Notes: a model not told the origin generated them from the letters alone. Counted from the stretch's first letter, positions 36,401 through 51,400 are shown. The stretch: DNA of 64,000 nt from Schistosoma haematobium (GCF_000699445.3 NC_067198.1:41471691-41535690); one strand, 5' to 3'. Numbers and translations: made by a program.

Positions 36401-39400
36401 AAATTTTACCAATCAAGTATTACACACAACTAAAAGACTTTATGATTCAGTAGCTTTATGTATTTTCATTTGTTGATAAGTAGTTAAAAGTAATGAATTA
36501 AAGTACATTATGATTTTAAGTTTGCTAGGGTTGAAGCTATCACGAGTTCACTTAATCTGCGAACGAGAACAAAGACTCAGTGACCAAAGACCAGTAAGTT
36601 AGTTATTTGATGCGTCCCAGCCCCGCTAACTAGAATGAGAAGTCCAAGCTTGGAATGGGAAAGTATATTCTGCAAACAGCCAGAAACGAGCGAGCACACA
36701 ACACAACTCAAAACGTATATAGATCAATCGTATGTATATAATCGATATTGCCATGGAAGTTTTTTTTAAAAAAATTCAATCGATAAGTTAGCCAATCAAC
36801 TATGTGTGTGAGTGTTAAGAAATGCCCAAGCATACATCTGCATACAAGCTCCATACAGATAAAATTACAAAATATGAGTTTTGGGGATCTATCGTCCCCA
36901 ACAAAGTTATTTAGCCTAATGTCCAAAATTAAAATTCAATTGAATTCAGTAAGTGCTCCACAACAAAAATAGATTCTTATCAGAAGGGGTTTGTGGAGAT
37001 TTTAGAAATTTTCACAGGTTGAAATAATGAGTCAATTGAAGCTAGACCACCATTGAAAACCTGGAAGCACTGGACGGCCGTTTCGTCCTGGTATGGGACT
37101 CCTCAGAAGTGCGTATCCACGATTCCGCACCCCGCGGGATTCGAGCCCAGGACCTACTGGCTCCGCGCGAGAGCACTCAACCATTAGACCACTGAGCCGG
37201 CATCCGACGGCCGTCCAGTGCTCCCAGGTTTTCAATGGTGGTCTAGCTTCAACTGACTCATGATTTCAATCTGTGAAAATATAGATTCAATAGATAATCA
37301 AAATAATAGGATATGTTTAAAGAAAACTAATTATCTTGATAATAGCATGATTAAAGTCAATTGCGAGTACTTAAGCTTTACACTCTATAAATGATTTTAT
37401 GCTGTAAAAGATATTAACAAACTAATCATTTACTGAAAATTCATCATTCAGATATCATCACAGATATGATCCATTCTATATACTTAAGATGTAAACGAAC
37501 AATGAAATTAAATGTAAACTAAAAGTGATTATTATCAGAAGGGGGCTTTGTGGAGATTTTTAGAAATTTCAATAGTTGAAATCATGAATCGATTGAAGCT
37601 AGACCATCTTGGATAACCTTGGAGCATTGCACGGCCGTTTCGTCCTAGTATGGGAATCCTCAACAGTGCACATCCACTATCCCGCCTCGTGAGATTCGAA
37701 CCCAGGACCTATCAGTCTCGCACGCAAGCGCTTAACCAACTAGACCACTGAGCTAATCGGCATCCAACGGTGTTAATGCCTAATTTCAACCAATTATTGC
37801 AACAAAAACATTTCAATCATCTTAATACATTCATGTTATAATTTGTTACTAACTTATTAAGACTATTGTTATTGTTATGTATTACGTATTCTAGTATTAT
37901 AATCTTTCTATTACATCATCTTAGTTATTTCTGGCTCACATTTCCTTACTTTAACAAAAAGTTCTTATATATATATACATGCTATTGTACAGCTTGATAA
38001 TAAATTCATTGTAAAGAGATCCCTTCGTTGAATATCGTGTTATTAATTTGTAAATGGGAATTATCTGTCAACAGTCATACACTTGGTGTATGCGAATCCA
38101 ATAATGGAATAGGTGAACAACTATATTTATTCAACTCAAATGTAAATTAACAATCAGAATTACATTTTATTTATCAATTTGAAAGAAATTAATATCAGAT
38201 GGGTTTTGTGGATATTATAGTAATTTCAGTGGTTGAGATCATGAGTCAGTTGAAGCTAGACCACCATGGAAAACCTGGAAGCACTGCCTTCAAGAGGTAT
38301 ATCCTGGAGTTCTAGTGAGAAGTAGTGACCAGTGGAGTCCAACCAGGTCTGTTGTGAGATAGTAACTCACTGAAGACAATGGATGTGGATGTGTCGCTCA
38401 TTTTTGTGGATTAGTTGACACTAATTGACACTGATTAGTTAGACATTAACACCGTTGGATGCCTGCTCAGTGGTCTAGTGGTTAGGTGCTCGCGCGCGAA
38501 ACCAGTAGGTCCTGGCTTCGAATCTCGCAGAAGGTGAGATCGTGGATGCGCACTGCTGAGGAGTCCCACAATAGGACGAAGTGTCCGTCCAGAGCTCCCA
38601 GGTTTTCCATGGTGGACTAGCTTCAACTGACTTATGATCTTAACCATTGAAATTAAAAGAAATTCTTCATTGTAAAATAATAATCTTAAGCGAACAAATT
38701 GAAAGGAGGTAATAATGAATAGATGTTTATTTCCACTGTGTTACTGTTCAGTAACGTTTGCTTTCAGTAATATATATATATATATTATTGAAACTTACAA
38801 TACAGTGATTAGTTGCTACGTCCTTCTTAGGTTGTGTTTCCTGAAATAAAAGTACATTCATCATTAATAACCACATAAATACGATGATCATGTATTAGTT
38901 GCTTGGCATTTTTTTTTATTAAAAATCAAGTATTTTTCAAGAATACATTTAGCAACAGTAGAACATAGGGACGATGTGGATGCACGGATCGGTTAAGCAA
39001 GAGCAGCACCTCTAAAATTGAAGAACATCTGGAACTCAAAACAACTGTCAATCAACATCAAGGTCATAGTTTTCAATACAAATGTCAACACAGTTCTACC
39101 GTATGTGGCGGAAAGCTGGAGAACTACGAAAACCATCATCGAGAAGATAGAACTGTTAAATAACAGTTGTCTACACAGAATACTTCGGATCCCTTGGCTA
39201 GGCACCATCAAAAAAATCCTACTGTGGGAGAGAACAAACCAGATCCCAATGGAGGAAGAAATCGGGAAGAAGCGCTAGAAGTGGATAGGACATACAATGA
39301 GGAAAGCATTGAGCTGCGTCACAAGGCAAGCCTTCACATGGAATCCACAAGGTGAAAGGAGAAGAGGAAGACCAAAGAACACACTACGTCGAGAAATGGA

Positions 39401-42400
39401 GACAGACATGGGAGGAATGAACAACAGTTGGATAGAACTGGAAAGAAAGGTCGAGGACAGAGTGAGTTGGAGAATTCTGGTCGGTGGCCTATGTTCCACT
39501 GGGAGTAACAGGCGTAAGTAAGTAAGTAATAGGGTTCAGCGTTGCAGTATTGATCAAGAGCGTACATCAGTCATAATGCGAAGTGTTCTGTAGCCATAAG
39601 AATGAATAAATTTCATACATTAATGCAAGAGGTATTGTGTGATTAGTCGTTGCAGTAAGAGGCAACTCAAAAATGCATTTGTTTTTAGAAACTTAGAAAA
39701 TTTTCACAAATTGCATCATGGACTGATCTTACTCATATAACTACTGAACATCAAGAAGAACTGGATAAGTATTTACCCCAGTATAATGAAAGACATTTAC
39801 ACTGTCAAACACTGAGGTAAACAACTTAAGATAAAAAAAATGTAGAAGTATTTGATCTGATTACTTTTTTATTGACCGATTTTATATCACGTTTCTGTGT
39901 GATCCTTCGTTTACGTTTACCTTTTTTCTTTGACTGTAAAGGAAGAAATGAATTGAAGAATGAACAGATGAATAGTGTACTGTTCATAGTATTTTCAAAA
40001 TACTATTTAAGTATATACTAGTCATTTGAATCTATATAAAAAGGATACAAATTAAGCCTACAATCAGTATACTATTTCTTAGTTGATGGGAAATAAGAAG
40101 AAATGGCCATCCAGTACTTCCAGATTATCCATGGTGATCTAGTTTCAATTGACTCATGATCTCGATCTCAACTATTGAAATTAATACAATCTTGACAAAA
40201 CCCCTTCTGAAAATAATCTACAATTTAATCACATCAGAATCAGACTAAATTGAAAAGTTCTATGTAATGAATTTAATGTAAGTGAACAGTTTCGTACTTC
40301 CATAACTAGTTATTAGATGGTGGTTGGAGGTAGTCAACAGGAAACCCTGGACTCGGGTCTCGTGCTACTTGGCACTCGTCAGCAAGGTGTACCTGTAATC
40401 TTGAGGGAACTGGTGCTCCCTGGCGGGTTCGATCTCGTGTCACCCAGCTTCACAGTTAGAGACGTTACCACTGAACTAGCTGGGCCGCGACTGACCTCCT
40501 GTAGGACTGAGATGTAATCACAATTGATTGACCACGAAACCCGGGTCTAGGGTTTCCTGTTGACTACCTCCAACCACCATCTAATCTCAATACATAGTGC
40601 CCGCAGTGTCGAGTCACCTAGACTGGTGGCCACATTGCAACATGATCGATAGCATTCGATCTGCACTAATAAGGGCTAGACAAGCATGACATTGATCACC
40701 ACCCAGTGATCAATCAATTGTGATTCCATAACTAGTTGTTTTACAATTATATTCTGGACTTCATGTTTATTGATTTGTATTGTAGTGAACGATTACACAA
40801 ATGGGGACAGTCGAATGTATTTGAACACAAAATTAAAGAATCTCTTCGTAAAGTCTGAGAACCATACAGGAAATACTTTATTTCCAAAATGTCAATCAAT
40901 CGTCTCAAACTTCATTGTTCTTTCATTTCTATAGCAACCACTCTCTGTTCTCGTTCTCTTTCCTCTAATCTTCTTTAACATTCTGCTTCCAGACATTTCA
41001 TTTTCGATGAATAATATATACTACTTATATCCGTCGACATCAGTAGCACACACTACAATATTATAGAATTGTTTCACCTAGATTCAATACAATATAATTT
41101 GACAAAATCTAAAAACAAAAACATTACATCTAAGAGATTAGTATTCTGATCTGAGAGTTGAACTGTGTAAACAAATACCCTTCTGTATAAGTATTAATTA
41201 AGTATAATTAATTAATAATTATGTTAGCCAATACAATAGCTCCATTTTCGAAAATTGGATCTAATGATCATTGATGATTTGAAGAAGTTCCAAGCTCACA
41301 TTCTTAAGCAGAATGTCCGATTCAATTATCATAAAGTAATATACACTTCTTAAGCATTTCAAACTATATTACTTATGATAATGACAGGTTGATGTAAATA
41401 TTAATGATACGAAATCTTTTACAGAATTAATCATATGATACCGTACTTACTTTTTGTAAAACATACGCATAATATGCAGGTAACTCATCACAATTCGAAC
41501 TATCTGATCCAACATCACTATATAAAAATGAAGTGTAAAAATTGATTAATAGGTCTGTAGTAGATTTAAGATCCCATCAGTATGTAACATAAAATTTGCT
41601 TGTCGTACAAACAGTAGATATTAGTCACTTTCAGTGTTTATGAATGTAACGATTAAATCCACTGTTTATCACGAAAGATTCTTTATAAATCAATAGTTCC
41701 CAACATTTTGTCGATGGAATCGATGGAGACGAACACTCTGCGAATGGTGTATTTTGGTTAATTAGTCAATTATATAAGTCTATTTTATCATTCTTAAGTA
41801 ATATTGTTCACAGATTCTATTTAAGAAACTACAATTAAGTTGTTGGGGACGTTAGATCCCCAGAACTCACTTGGGAAAGGACCTAATTTTGTAATTTTAT
41901 TTAGAAAATTTGAATTTCTTTGTTTTCGCGCCAAAGGCGCTCTTGTCACCTTCATGTCATATTTCCCACTGGGAAATATCTTAAGTACTATTGGTCCGTT
42001 GTGTCTTTTAGTATGCTATTTGGTAACTCTCCCTAAGGACGGTTTTGCACTGTATATAAACGTTTTGAATTGTGTTTGTTGTTATCGCCCGTTTCTTGCT
42101 GTTTTGCAGAATATACTTCCTATTCCAAGCTTGGACTTCTCCCTCTAGTTAGCGGAACTGGGACGCATCAAATAACTAACTTACTGGTCTTTGGTCACTG
42201 AGTCTTTGTTCTCGTTCGCAGATTAAGTGAACTCGTGATAGCTCTAAACCTAGCATAAGTATAACTCTCACTTGCTTACTTAGATCTATATTTCACAGAA
42301 ATTTATTAATAGAAATATTCAACGTTTACTTAACGTTATTTTATGTAAGATGAGCTAAATTTTTTAGTTCTCTATTCTAGTTTTTGATGCATAATGCGGA

Positions 42401-45400
42401 TTGTGAACAACAAGATATTGTATTCAGAGAGGGCTTTTGTGGATATTATAGTGATTTTAATAATTGAATTCATGAGTCAATTGAATCTAGATCATCATGA
42501 AAAACCTGAGAGCACTGAACGGCCGTTTCGTCCTACTATGAGACTCCTCAGCAGTGTGCATCCACGCGAGATTCGAACTCAACACCTTTCAGTTGGATGC
42601 CAGCTTTATGGTCTAGAGGTTAAGCCCTTGCACGCGAGACTCATAGGTTCTGGGTTCGAATCTCGTGAGGTGGGATCGTGGATGAGCACTTTTGAAGAGT
42701 CACATACTAAGATGAAAACATCGTCCAGTACTTCTAGGTTTTCCATGATAGTCTAGCTTCAATTAACTCATGAATTCAACTATGAAGAAGAAATTTTATG
42801 TAATAAAATAGGATTTCTTCACTTCGTTGAGTTTTCTTTAAGGAATATGAATGTTGCAATCAAAATGATCAATTTTCACATTTTGATAATTCATTCCTTC
42901 GTATTTGGATTTGAGTAACGAAAAATGTGCAGTTAAATAATCATTAAGAAATCAAATTATTTGAACAAAGAAATTAAAAGTTGTAAGCTTGATAATAACA
43001 ATCAGCAACTAGTATGATCCAATATCTTGTCAGATCATTCATTCAGACAACAAATAAAAAAAACCCTGTCACCTATCATAACTTAAGAATCATCTGTTAG
43101 ATTCATTATAAACAGCGGTTACCATCAAATAGATACTTTCAAATAAATATGTACTATACTTGCACTTCATCTAGTTGTAAGTTACCGAGTGTAATATTTC
43201 ATACTTTAGAAGATGATCAATCAGTTTCTTAGATTATGTAACTTAGTAGGAATATACATCATGAGTTTAGAAAGGTATTTACAAAAAGTATATTAACTAA
43301 CCTACTGTCACTCATTGAATCATCTGATGAAAGTTTATCATCTTCAAATTCATTTGATTTAGATACTTTCATAGAAACAAGACGATTTTTCAAATATTCC
43401 ATAATATGTTCCATCTAAAATAAATTTCCAAATGTTTGTTCATAGGTAGATTACCCCCCCCCAAATAATCAAATTAATCTACTTTGTCAAATAATACAGT
43501 GTTACAGTGGATATGTTTAAGTCATACAAACAATTAACCGAATTTTATATTCATGTTAAAGAAACACTCTCATACATTTGATAAATATTTAATTATTATG
43601 ATTATTATCATCTGCTGACTGGTGACTGACTTCAAGAGATACTCCTGGAGTTCTAGTGAGAAGCCGTAACCAGTGGAGTTCAACCAGGTCTGTTGTGAGA
43701 TAGTAACTCAATCATGACAATGGTGTACGGTGGCGCAACTTCATGGATTGGTTGAAGTTAGACATTGACACTGTTGGATGCCGGCTCAGTGGTCTAGTTG
43801 GTTGAGTGCCTGGCGCGAGACTGATAGGTCCTTGGTTGGAACCTCGCGGGGTGCGGGATCGTGGATGGGCACTGCTGAGGAGTCCCGTACTAGAACGAAA
43901 CGGCCGTTCAGTGTTTCCAGGTTTTCCATGGTGGTCTAGCTTCACTTGACTCATGATTTCAGTCAGTGAAATATTTGATCAATAAACATTTGTATTGAAG
44001 ACCTAAATCTTGATCAAAAAGGCATCATTATCTTTTCTCTTATTCATAAAACATCTTAGTGATAACGGTACGCAAGACTGAAGGCCCTGGGTTCGAATCT
44101 CGTGAGTGGGATCGTGGATGCGCATTGATAAGGAGTCCCATACTAGGACGAAGCGGCCGTTCAGTGCTTCCACGTTTTCAGTAGTGGTCTAACATCAATC
44201 AGTTCATGATCTCAATAAAAAAGAATTAATTTGAATCTATTACATTTTAGTTGCTACATGTCAATAAAACGTTTTATTTTTAATTTTAAACCACTTCTTA
44301 AATAATAAGATATACATATTGATAATGTAATGAATTTCATTTTTAAATGATTATCACTTTTAGAAATCAATAGAATAACATTAGAGGATTGCAATTGATT
44401 AGTCTCTTGTTGGCATATATGCATAATGTGCCTATTGTCTTGATATTGCCTTAATTCACAAGCATTCTAAGCAAAGACGATAGTGGCGAGCAGTGAAATA
44501 CTGGATGCGCGTTTCGTCCTATTCGAGATCCGTCAGCTCCATGTACCTGCATCTCAGAGTTTATATTTACTCAGGACTCAATAGCTAAGTGGATAACTCG
44601 ATGGCATTTGGAACGGAAGGTACAGGGTTCAAGTCTCAGAGTAAACATCAACTCTGAGATGCTAGTACATTCAGCTGACAAGTCCCAAATATGATGAAAT
44701 GTGTGTTCTGGATTCCACTGATAGCCACTATTCATCTTTGCTTATATAACCAAGAATACCTTATTATTAGGTACAGTGTAAAGTAATGGTTTGAAGTCGT
44801 TTTTTTTAAAAAACATTTATCATTTAGATACAAAGAAAAACTGAGATGTTCATCATTCTGAATATCATAATTGTCTTTGTATAATTCTGTTCAGTATTCG
44901 AATCACATTCGATCTATTTTATGTATCATATAGGCTTACCTACATAGAATCTATCTATTTTTATAATCACATTTTTTAGTTATGATATAAATCGTATAAT
45001 CTAAATCTAAATGAAATACAAGATGTCTAGCCAGTCAGCATATTTAACAAATAAACTGATTTAAAATTATCATTTACTTGTTTGATTACGTATAAAGTGT
45101 TATCTGTTGTCTTGGTGACACAACACGTCAGTGTTTATATGAGAGTGAAACTATAACAAACCATATATACATTGAGTAAACTAGTAGAATAGATTTAAAT
45201 ATGTTAACTCTTATTTAGTTAAAAAGGGAAAGTTGGTTTTATTTAATTATTCCTCTTTGATTAAGTTAATACAAACGAAATTAATACAACTAAATTTCAA
45301 CAGTTGAAATCATGTGTCAATTGAAGCTAGATCACCATGGATAACCTAGAAGCACTGGACGACCGTTTCGTCCTAGTATGGGACTCCTCAGCAGTGCGCA

Positions 45401-48400
45401 TTCACGATGCCGCCACCCCCCAATTAAATTCGACTCAGTAATATACCTACCAAAATTAATTACATCATTATATTAAATCTAGCTTTCATAATGCATGAAG
45501 ATAATGATTATTGATGATAGGTACAATAAGCAAACGTTTAGGATATAAATGGAACCTTATTTAAAACTATACGTCACTAAGAGGTGGGGGAATAATTCTT
45601 TTGATTGCATATATTATGAGTTGATTTAGCCAGTGTTCTTATAAACTGGTAGAATCTAGCAATTAAAGATGTATTCACAACACCATTAGCGCCTACTTCA
45701 TGTGAAATTAGAGGCATTCAGTTAAAATTAAAATTTTCTTCATTATTGTAGCATAAAATTCACTCATTTTGCTTCATCTACATACCTCACACATGCTTTA
45801 GTTTCGATAACTTTGTTTTATGATAATTATTCAGTCTTATAGTTGTTATCCTCCACAAATCGATTGCATTCGAGGTATGATTGAAAGTAGAATGGTTGAT
45901 TTGGTCTGAAGCAAGACCCCTCAGTAGTGTGCACTGGCGACCCAAGTATGGATCAAATCTTAGTCATTTTGATAGCAGAGTGAGTGGTTGATCATAAGAC
46001 CACAAGGTTAGTAGACAGTGGTAAAGATTTCTAGATTCAATAATTTGCTATATAGCGTGGCTCTTTTCAGTACACTGTATACCGTTACTCACTGATGAAG
46101 TGTTTCATGCTAGAATGAAGTAACTGTTCAGGACCTTTAGTATCCCGACGTACTTCAAATGGACTTATTTTGTGATAAATACCAACTATGACATGACTTA
46201 AAAGATATTTGGTCGTTCAGTTGCCATTAAAATCAATTAGCCTAAAAACTTAAAAATTAATAAGTTTAAAGATAACAAAACTGCCATAAAGCTTAAAACT
46301 TCTAATCTTAACGAGAGTTTGGATATTTAATGATTTACATACTAGGACAACAAGAGTCCAGTGCTCACTGGCTTTCAGGGTTTTGCTAGTTAAAGTTAGT
46401 TTGTGAATTAAACTCTTTTGGACGGCAAAATGCACAGTATCTTAAACTTTATTAAAAAACCGATCGGTGTTTAATAGGACATTGATCTGTAGATTTCCAT
46501 GAAACTTCGATCCAAGTAATTCAAACTATGTGAAGCCAGAGACGGAAATCCATGAGGTAAGGTGAGGTGTGACATTTTTAGGGTCGACCTTTTCTAACCC
46601 CGCCCCTCCTTGTGGGAAGGCAGCATCGCTGCAGATGCTGATTGTCCGAGGGAAACACCTTACTACTGTCACACCCCTCTAAACTCAGTAGTGCGACTTC
46701 GCCCTCAAACCTTCAGTTGTTGCTTTTGGTCTTACCGTTCACCAGTAGACCTCCCTAGAACGGTAGAACTTACAGGAACATATATCCCTGCCAGTATAGC
46801 TTGGTTGAGTCCTCACGATAGGCAAGCACGACCACCACGTCAAGGTAGCAGCTACGGTCGTGCAGACAAATGATAAAGCAAATTATTTATCACAACGGTA
46901 TATCTTGTTGAAAGTGGACTAGGTAAATATTTACAGTACTTCCAACAAATCAATTAACCTTTAATTTTAGAAAAATATTTTTTAAATCCGAAGGGAGAAA
47001 GATATTTGAACGAGCCAGTGGATAAAGTGTCGAATTCTGTTTACAAGATTTAAACTTCAAAGAAATTGACAGTGCATACTGGGAAGTTAACTGGAACTTC
47101 TGTAAAAATAGAACTTTGTGAAGATTTAATCTTGAAAGAAGTAAAGCCGTCATATTATGATCAATAAATGACAAGTACATACCTAATAACCTTTACCGAA
47201 GAGGAACTGCATATTTATCTGTAGATAAAAGCGATATATAATGAGGGGCGGAGGTCTCATACTCGATGACTCTACTTTGAGTTACCCTATTTGGTTTTAC
47301 ACTTCTTGGGGAGGCAATTAACAATATGCTTAATTATTTATACGTTTAAGAACCATTTTAACTGAACTGCGATTCCGTTAATGAAATAAAAAATCAGTTA
47401 ACACGACGGAATTTAAAAAAAAATCACAATATTTTACATTACGTTTGTAATTGCAATAATAGACCAAACGGCACTTAAACTATAAAAGAGGTAGATCTTC
47501 TTGACATTACAAGTTCACAGTGAACATTGTGATAGTAGCTTCTGAAGGATTGGTCAGTCAGTCAGTCATCTGCAACGTTGGATCACGCACATATGTGCAT
47601 GGATCCAAGTTGCCATACCTCATTAGCACAGCAGAACGAAAACCGGATCCATAAGAGTAGTTAAGTCAGTGGTGGTAATATATAAAAGAAAGATTGCATA
47701 TAAGGATATAGTACAGGAAGAAAGATTTAGTGTGTAGAAAGAAAGTTATAAAGCGATTTTAATCTCATGGTTTAAGGGAAGACAAAGAGTGTTTACACCG
47801 ACGCCATTGTGATCGATTATGAGCCGTCTCCAACTATTGGTTACGATAGCCACGGGGACCCCAACCAAGTGGTCTGCACCTACCAACATGGGTCAGACTA
47901 GAAATTAGTGACTTCAAGGACTGATACCACATTTTGGTCTGGCCGTCCCTAACTTTCTTCCAATCATCCCCAACACCGGTTAGCACACTAGGTGATAACC
48001 TAATCTGCTGTTTTACAATACATGAACAAAATAAAGAATTTATCAGAGAAACGCAAATAAAACGCTTTCTATTGAAGGTATCATGGAAAATGTCTGTTTA
48101 TGAAAAGAAAGAAGTGTTATACACGCTTTAAGATTAGAATTTCTTCGTGTTCATAAATAATCCTGAAGAAGTAAGAATAAAGACAAAAACCGTTTGATTG
48201 TTGATACCATTCAGGAAGAAACCCTGGAAGTTGATAGGACACACATCGAAGGAAGCAACCAACTGTGTCACAAGGCAAGCCCTCATATGGAATCCTCAAG
48301 GTGAAAGGAAAAAATGAAGACCAAAGAACACATTACGCCAAGAAATAGAGACAGTCATGAGAACAATGAACAACAATTGGATAGAACTGGAAAGGAAGGC

Positions 48401-51400
48401 CGAGGACAGAGTGAGTTGGAGAATGCTAGTCGGCAGCTTATGTTCCATTGGGAGTAACAAGCGTAAGTAAAATTAATCAAGTAAAACCATTCATTATTCA
48501 CCTTCGAAGTATATATAAATAAATTCTATCACCGCAATACTATTATTATTACATAATTTACAACTTACCTTTTTATGATCTGGATCAATATAATCTAGCA
48601 ATGTATCACAAAAATGTGAACCCATTTTCTCAAAATCCAAAAAATTAAAATGATAACCATCTTCTAAATCATTACCAGCTGTACCACAAAATGTTGCCTG
48701 AAATAGTTTGCATAGTTAATAAAATAAAATACTAAATAGAACTAATAGAATATGAGGGAATTTAAGGAATTATTCGTGAACAATATTTTTAATAGTGTTT
48801 TTCAACTATATTTCTTAAGCATTGGCTCACGAGGCCAAACATCCAGGGTTCGAATCCCGCGAGCGGGATCATAGATGCGCACTGCTGAGGAGTCCCACGA
48901 TAAGACGAAACGACCATCCAAAGCTCCCTGTTTTTCAATGGTAGTCTAACGTCAATTGGTTCATGTTCTCAATCAAAAACTTATTAATCTCCACAACCGC
49001 ATATTGATATTTATTGAAACAATTTATGCATCATCATTATTTGGATAATGAATAATGAATAAAGTGAAATCGGACCATTACAAAATAAATAGGAACGAAG
49101 AAAATAAGTATCTTACTTCTTCAGTCCATTCAGGCCTTGTACTTTATTTATTTGAACATATAAATATGGATACAAAGGGGGAACCGAATACATATGCGTT
49201 ACACAAGTCACTTGATTTGTGTGTGGGCTGTAATATTACCCGGGTTCCCAAACCGAAGCAAGTGGTTTTTTAGAGGACCATAACTGGAGCATTTGATTTA
49301 AAAGTCTGATCCACAAGGTAGTGAAGCAACGTCAGGAAATACAGTCCCATGGTAGCCGGTGACTAACAATTGGTTCATATACCATTTGTTCCTTCAGGAT
49401 ACTGGAGCCTATCTGCACAATCGGTTTGGAATCAGGGTTTTCCAACTCCCCTAGGTAGATCCTTCGTATCCACCAACTCAGTTAAAACGCCGGATATTCG
49501 CTTTTCCTCCTCTCAATTTCGTAAACAATAGTAGTGCCGCGAGAAGGAAGTGAGTAAGACTTCCCTGACGACGGCTATATTGGTGTGGCCATGTGAGAGC
49601 ATTTGGAGAGGGAGAAAGGACTTTCCCCACCCTCTGCTATATCAGAGCGTTTTGAAGCCTTGTAATAGTGTTCTCTGAGAATTTATCTCTTTAAAATCTC
49701 TTATGGAATCACAGATACTCGTATAATTTATCAAATAGTGTATAACAATAATAAGTTGATAAAAGAATATAATTTCACATTGTATTATTTTCAATCTGAT
49801 CAAATATCGGAAGTAGATAAACATCTATAGTTTTTTTTGTTGGAACACTGTGATTGATTTTTGTTAAAACCTACATATCTTAATAAGCATTTGTTTAAAG
49901 AAATACAAAGGATACAAGATAAACATACAATTTCTTTTTTTTTTTAATCGAATTAATCTCGGTAACCAAAATTTGTCAATTTGCATTGTCAGAATGGGTT
50001 TTGTGGAGAGTTTTAGAAATTTCACAGGTTGAAATCATGAGTCGATTGAAGCTAGACCACCATGGAAAACTTGGAAGCACTGGACGACCGTTTCGTCCTA
50101 GTATGGGTCTAGCTTCAATCGACTCATGATTTCAACCTGTGAAATTTCTAAAACTCTCCACAAAACCCATTCTGATAATAATCAACTGCTCACTAGTGAC
50201 TGACTTCAGGAAAAACTTCTGGAGTTCTAGTGAGAAGCCGTTACCAGTGGAGTTCAGCCAGGTCTGTTGTGAGATAGTAACTCAATCATGACAATGGTGT
50301 ACGGTGGCGCAACTTCGTGGATTGGTTAAAGTTAGACATTAACACCGTCGGATGCCGATTAGCTCAGTGGTCTAGTGGTTAAGTGCTCGCGCGCGAAACC
50401 AGTATGTCCTGGGTTCGAGCCCTGCGTGGTGCGGGATCGTGGATGTGCACTGCTGAGGAGTTCCATACTAGGACGAAGCGGCCGTCCAGTGCTTCCAGGT
50501 TTTCCATGGTGGTCTAGCTTCAATCGACTCATGATTTCAACCTGTGAAATTTACATTGTGTTCTTAAGGGATTAGTGAAGAAGGAATCATAAGCTTTCAA
50601 TTAATCAATAAATTACCGTCATACTCTCTTCTGGTCCTCAATATTATTGTAGTTTAAACATGAATGCTGAATTCCATTTCCTTTAACTTTGATACCCTAG
50701 TTTGGTATAATTGTATTTCTCTCATTCCTTATATGTTATTATCCCGTTATTCATACATCTATTCGTGTACCTTTTCAAATGAGTTGAATCAGATAAGAAT
50801 CGGATACCATTTCTTGATACAATAATCTTCACTTTTCATTTGTCAACTAGTCACATTATTATTCAGCTATACGATCATTCTTTTCGCCATGCTCTCAATG
50901 TTGTTTAGTCTTAAAGTTGAATTAAAACGTTGGAGTCATAAAGTTTATCTCAGTAACCCAATAGGGTGATGGCTATAAACTAGTTTCTGGAAAGTTCTAG
51001 CTGAAATTGGCTACGTACAGACTAATCAGTAGATAATTTGGTTATAACAGGTTTATACTTTACAAAGATGTGATCAGGAAAAAGTATCCACGAGCAAGGG
51101 ATGTTGAATAATACAAAAGTACTATGTTTTGTGATATTTTAGAGATCAACAGAACAAAATGTGTCTGATGAAAACGGCAATGTACTTTATTATTTATCAA
51201 ACAAATAAGTAGTCAGTAACGATTACTTCTTTATATTATTTTAGGCGAATGAATGAACAAAACGTCTTTACAAAGTATATTCGTTTAGTGCAAGGTAGAG
51301 ATTTGAGCATTAATATATCTGTGTGTAACAAACTACTGCTTTATATGATCTAAATATATCAGAGTAACATGAAACATAACTACTAACACGTTTGGATAAT

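Noticed and set aside
37880..38080. Minus-strand open stretch after a GACAG acceptor-like site
   Set aside because: No donor with usable phase and strongly A+T-biased; probably chance.
41840..42148. 102-codon plus-strand open frame
   Set aside because: Lies inside a solo LTR and is not preserved in the other family B LTR.
46610..46873. 87-codon plus-strand open frame in a G+C-richer block
   Set aside because: No motif, no splice context, block looks like a retroposon end.
50340..50430. Sequence resembling a tRNA gene (box A and box B)
   Set aside because: It is the tRNA-like head of SINE-2. The sequence cannot form a complete cloverleaf acceptor stem and is followed by the ribozyme body. 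The same applies to all other tRNA-like heads in the window.
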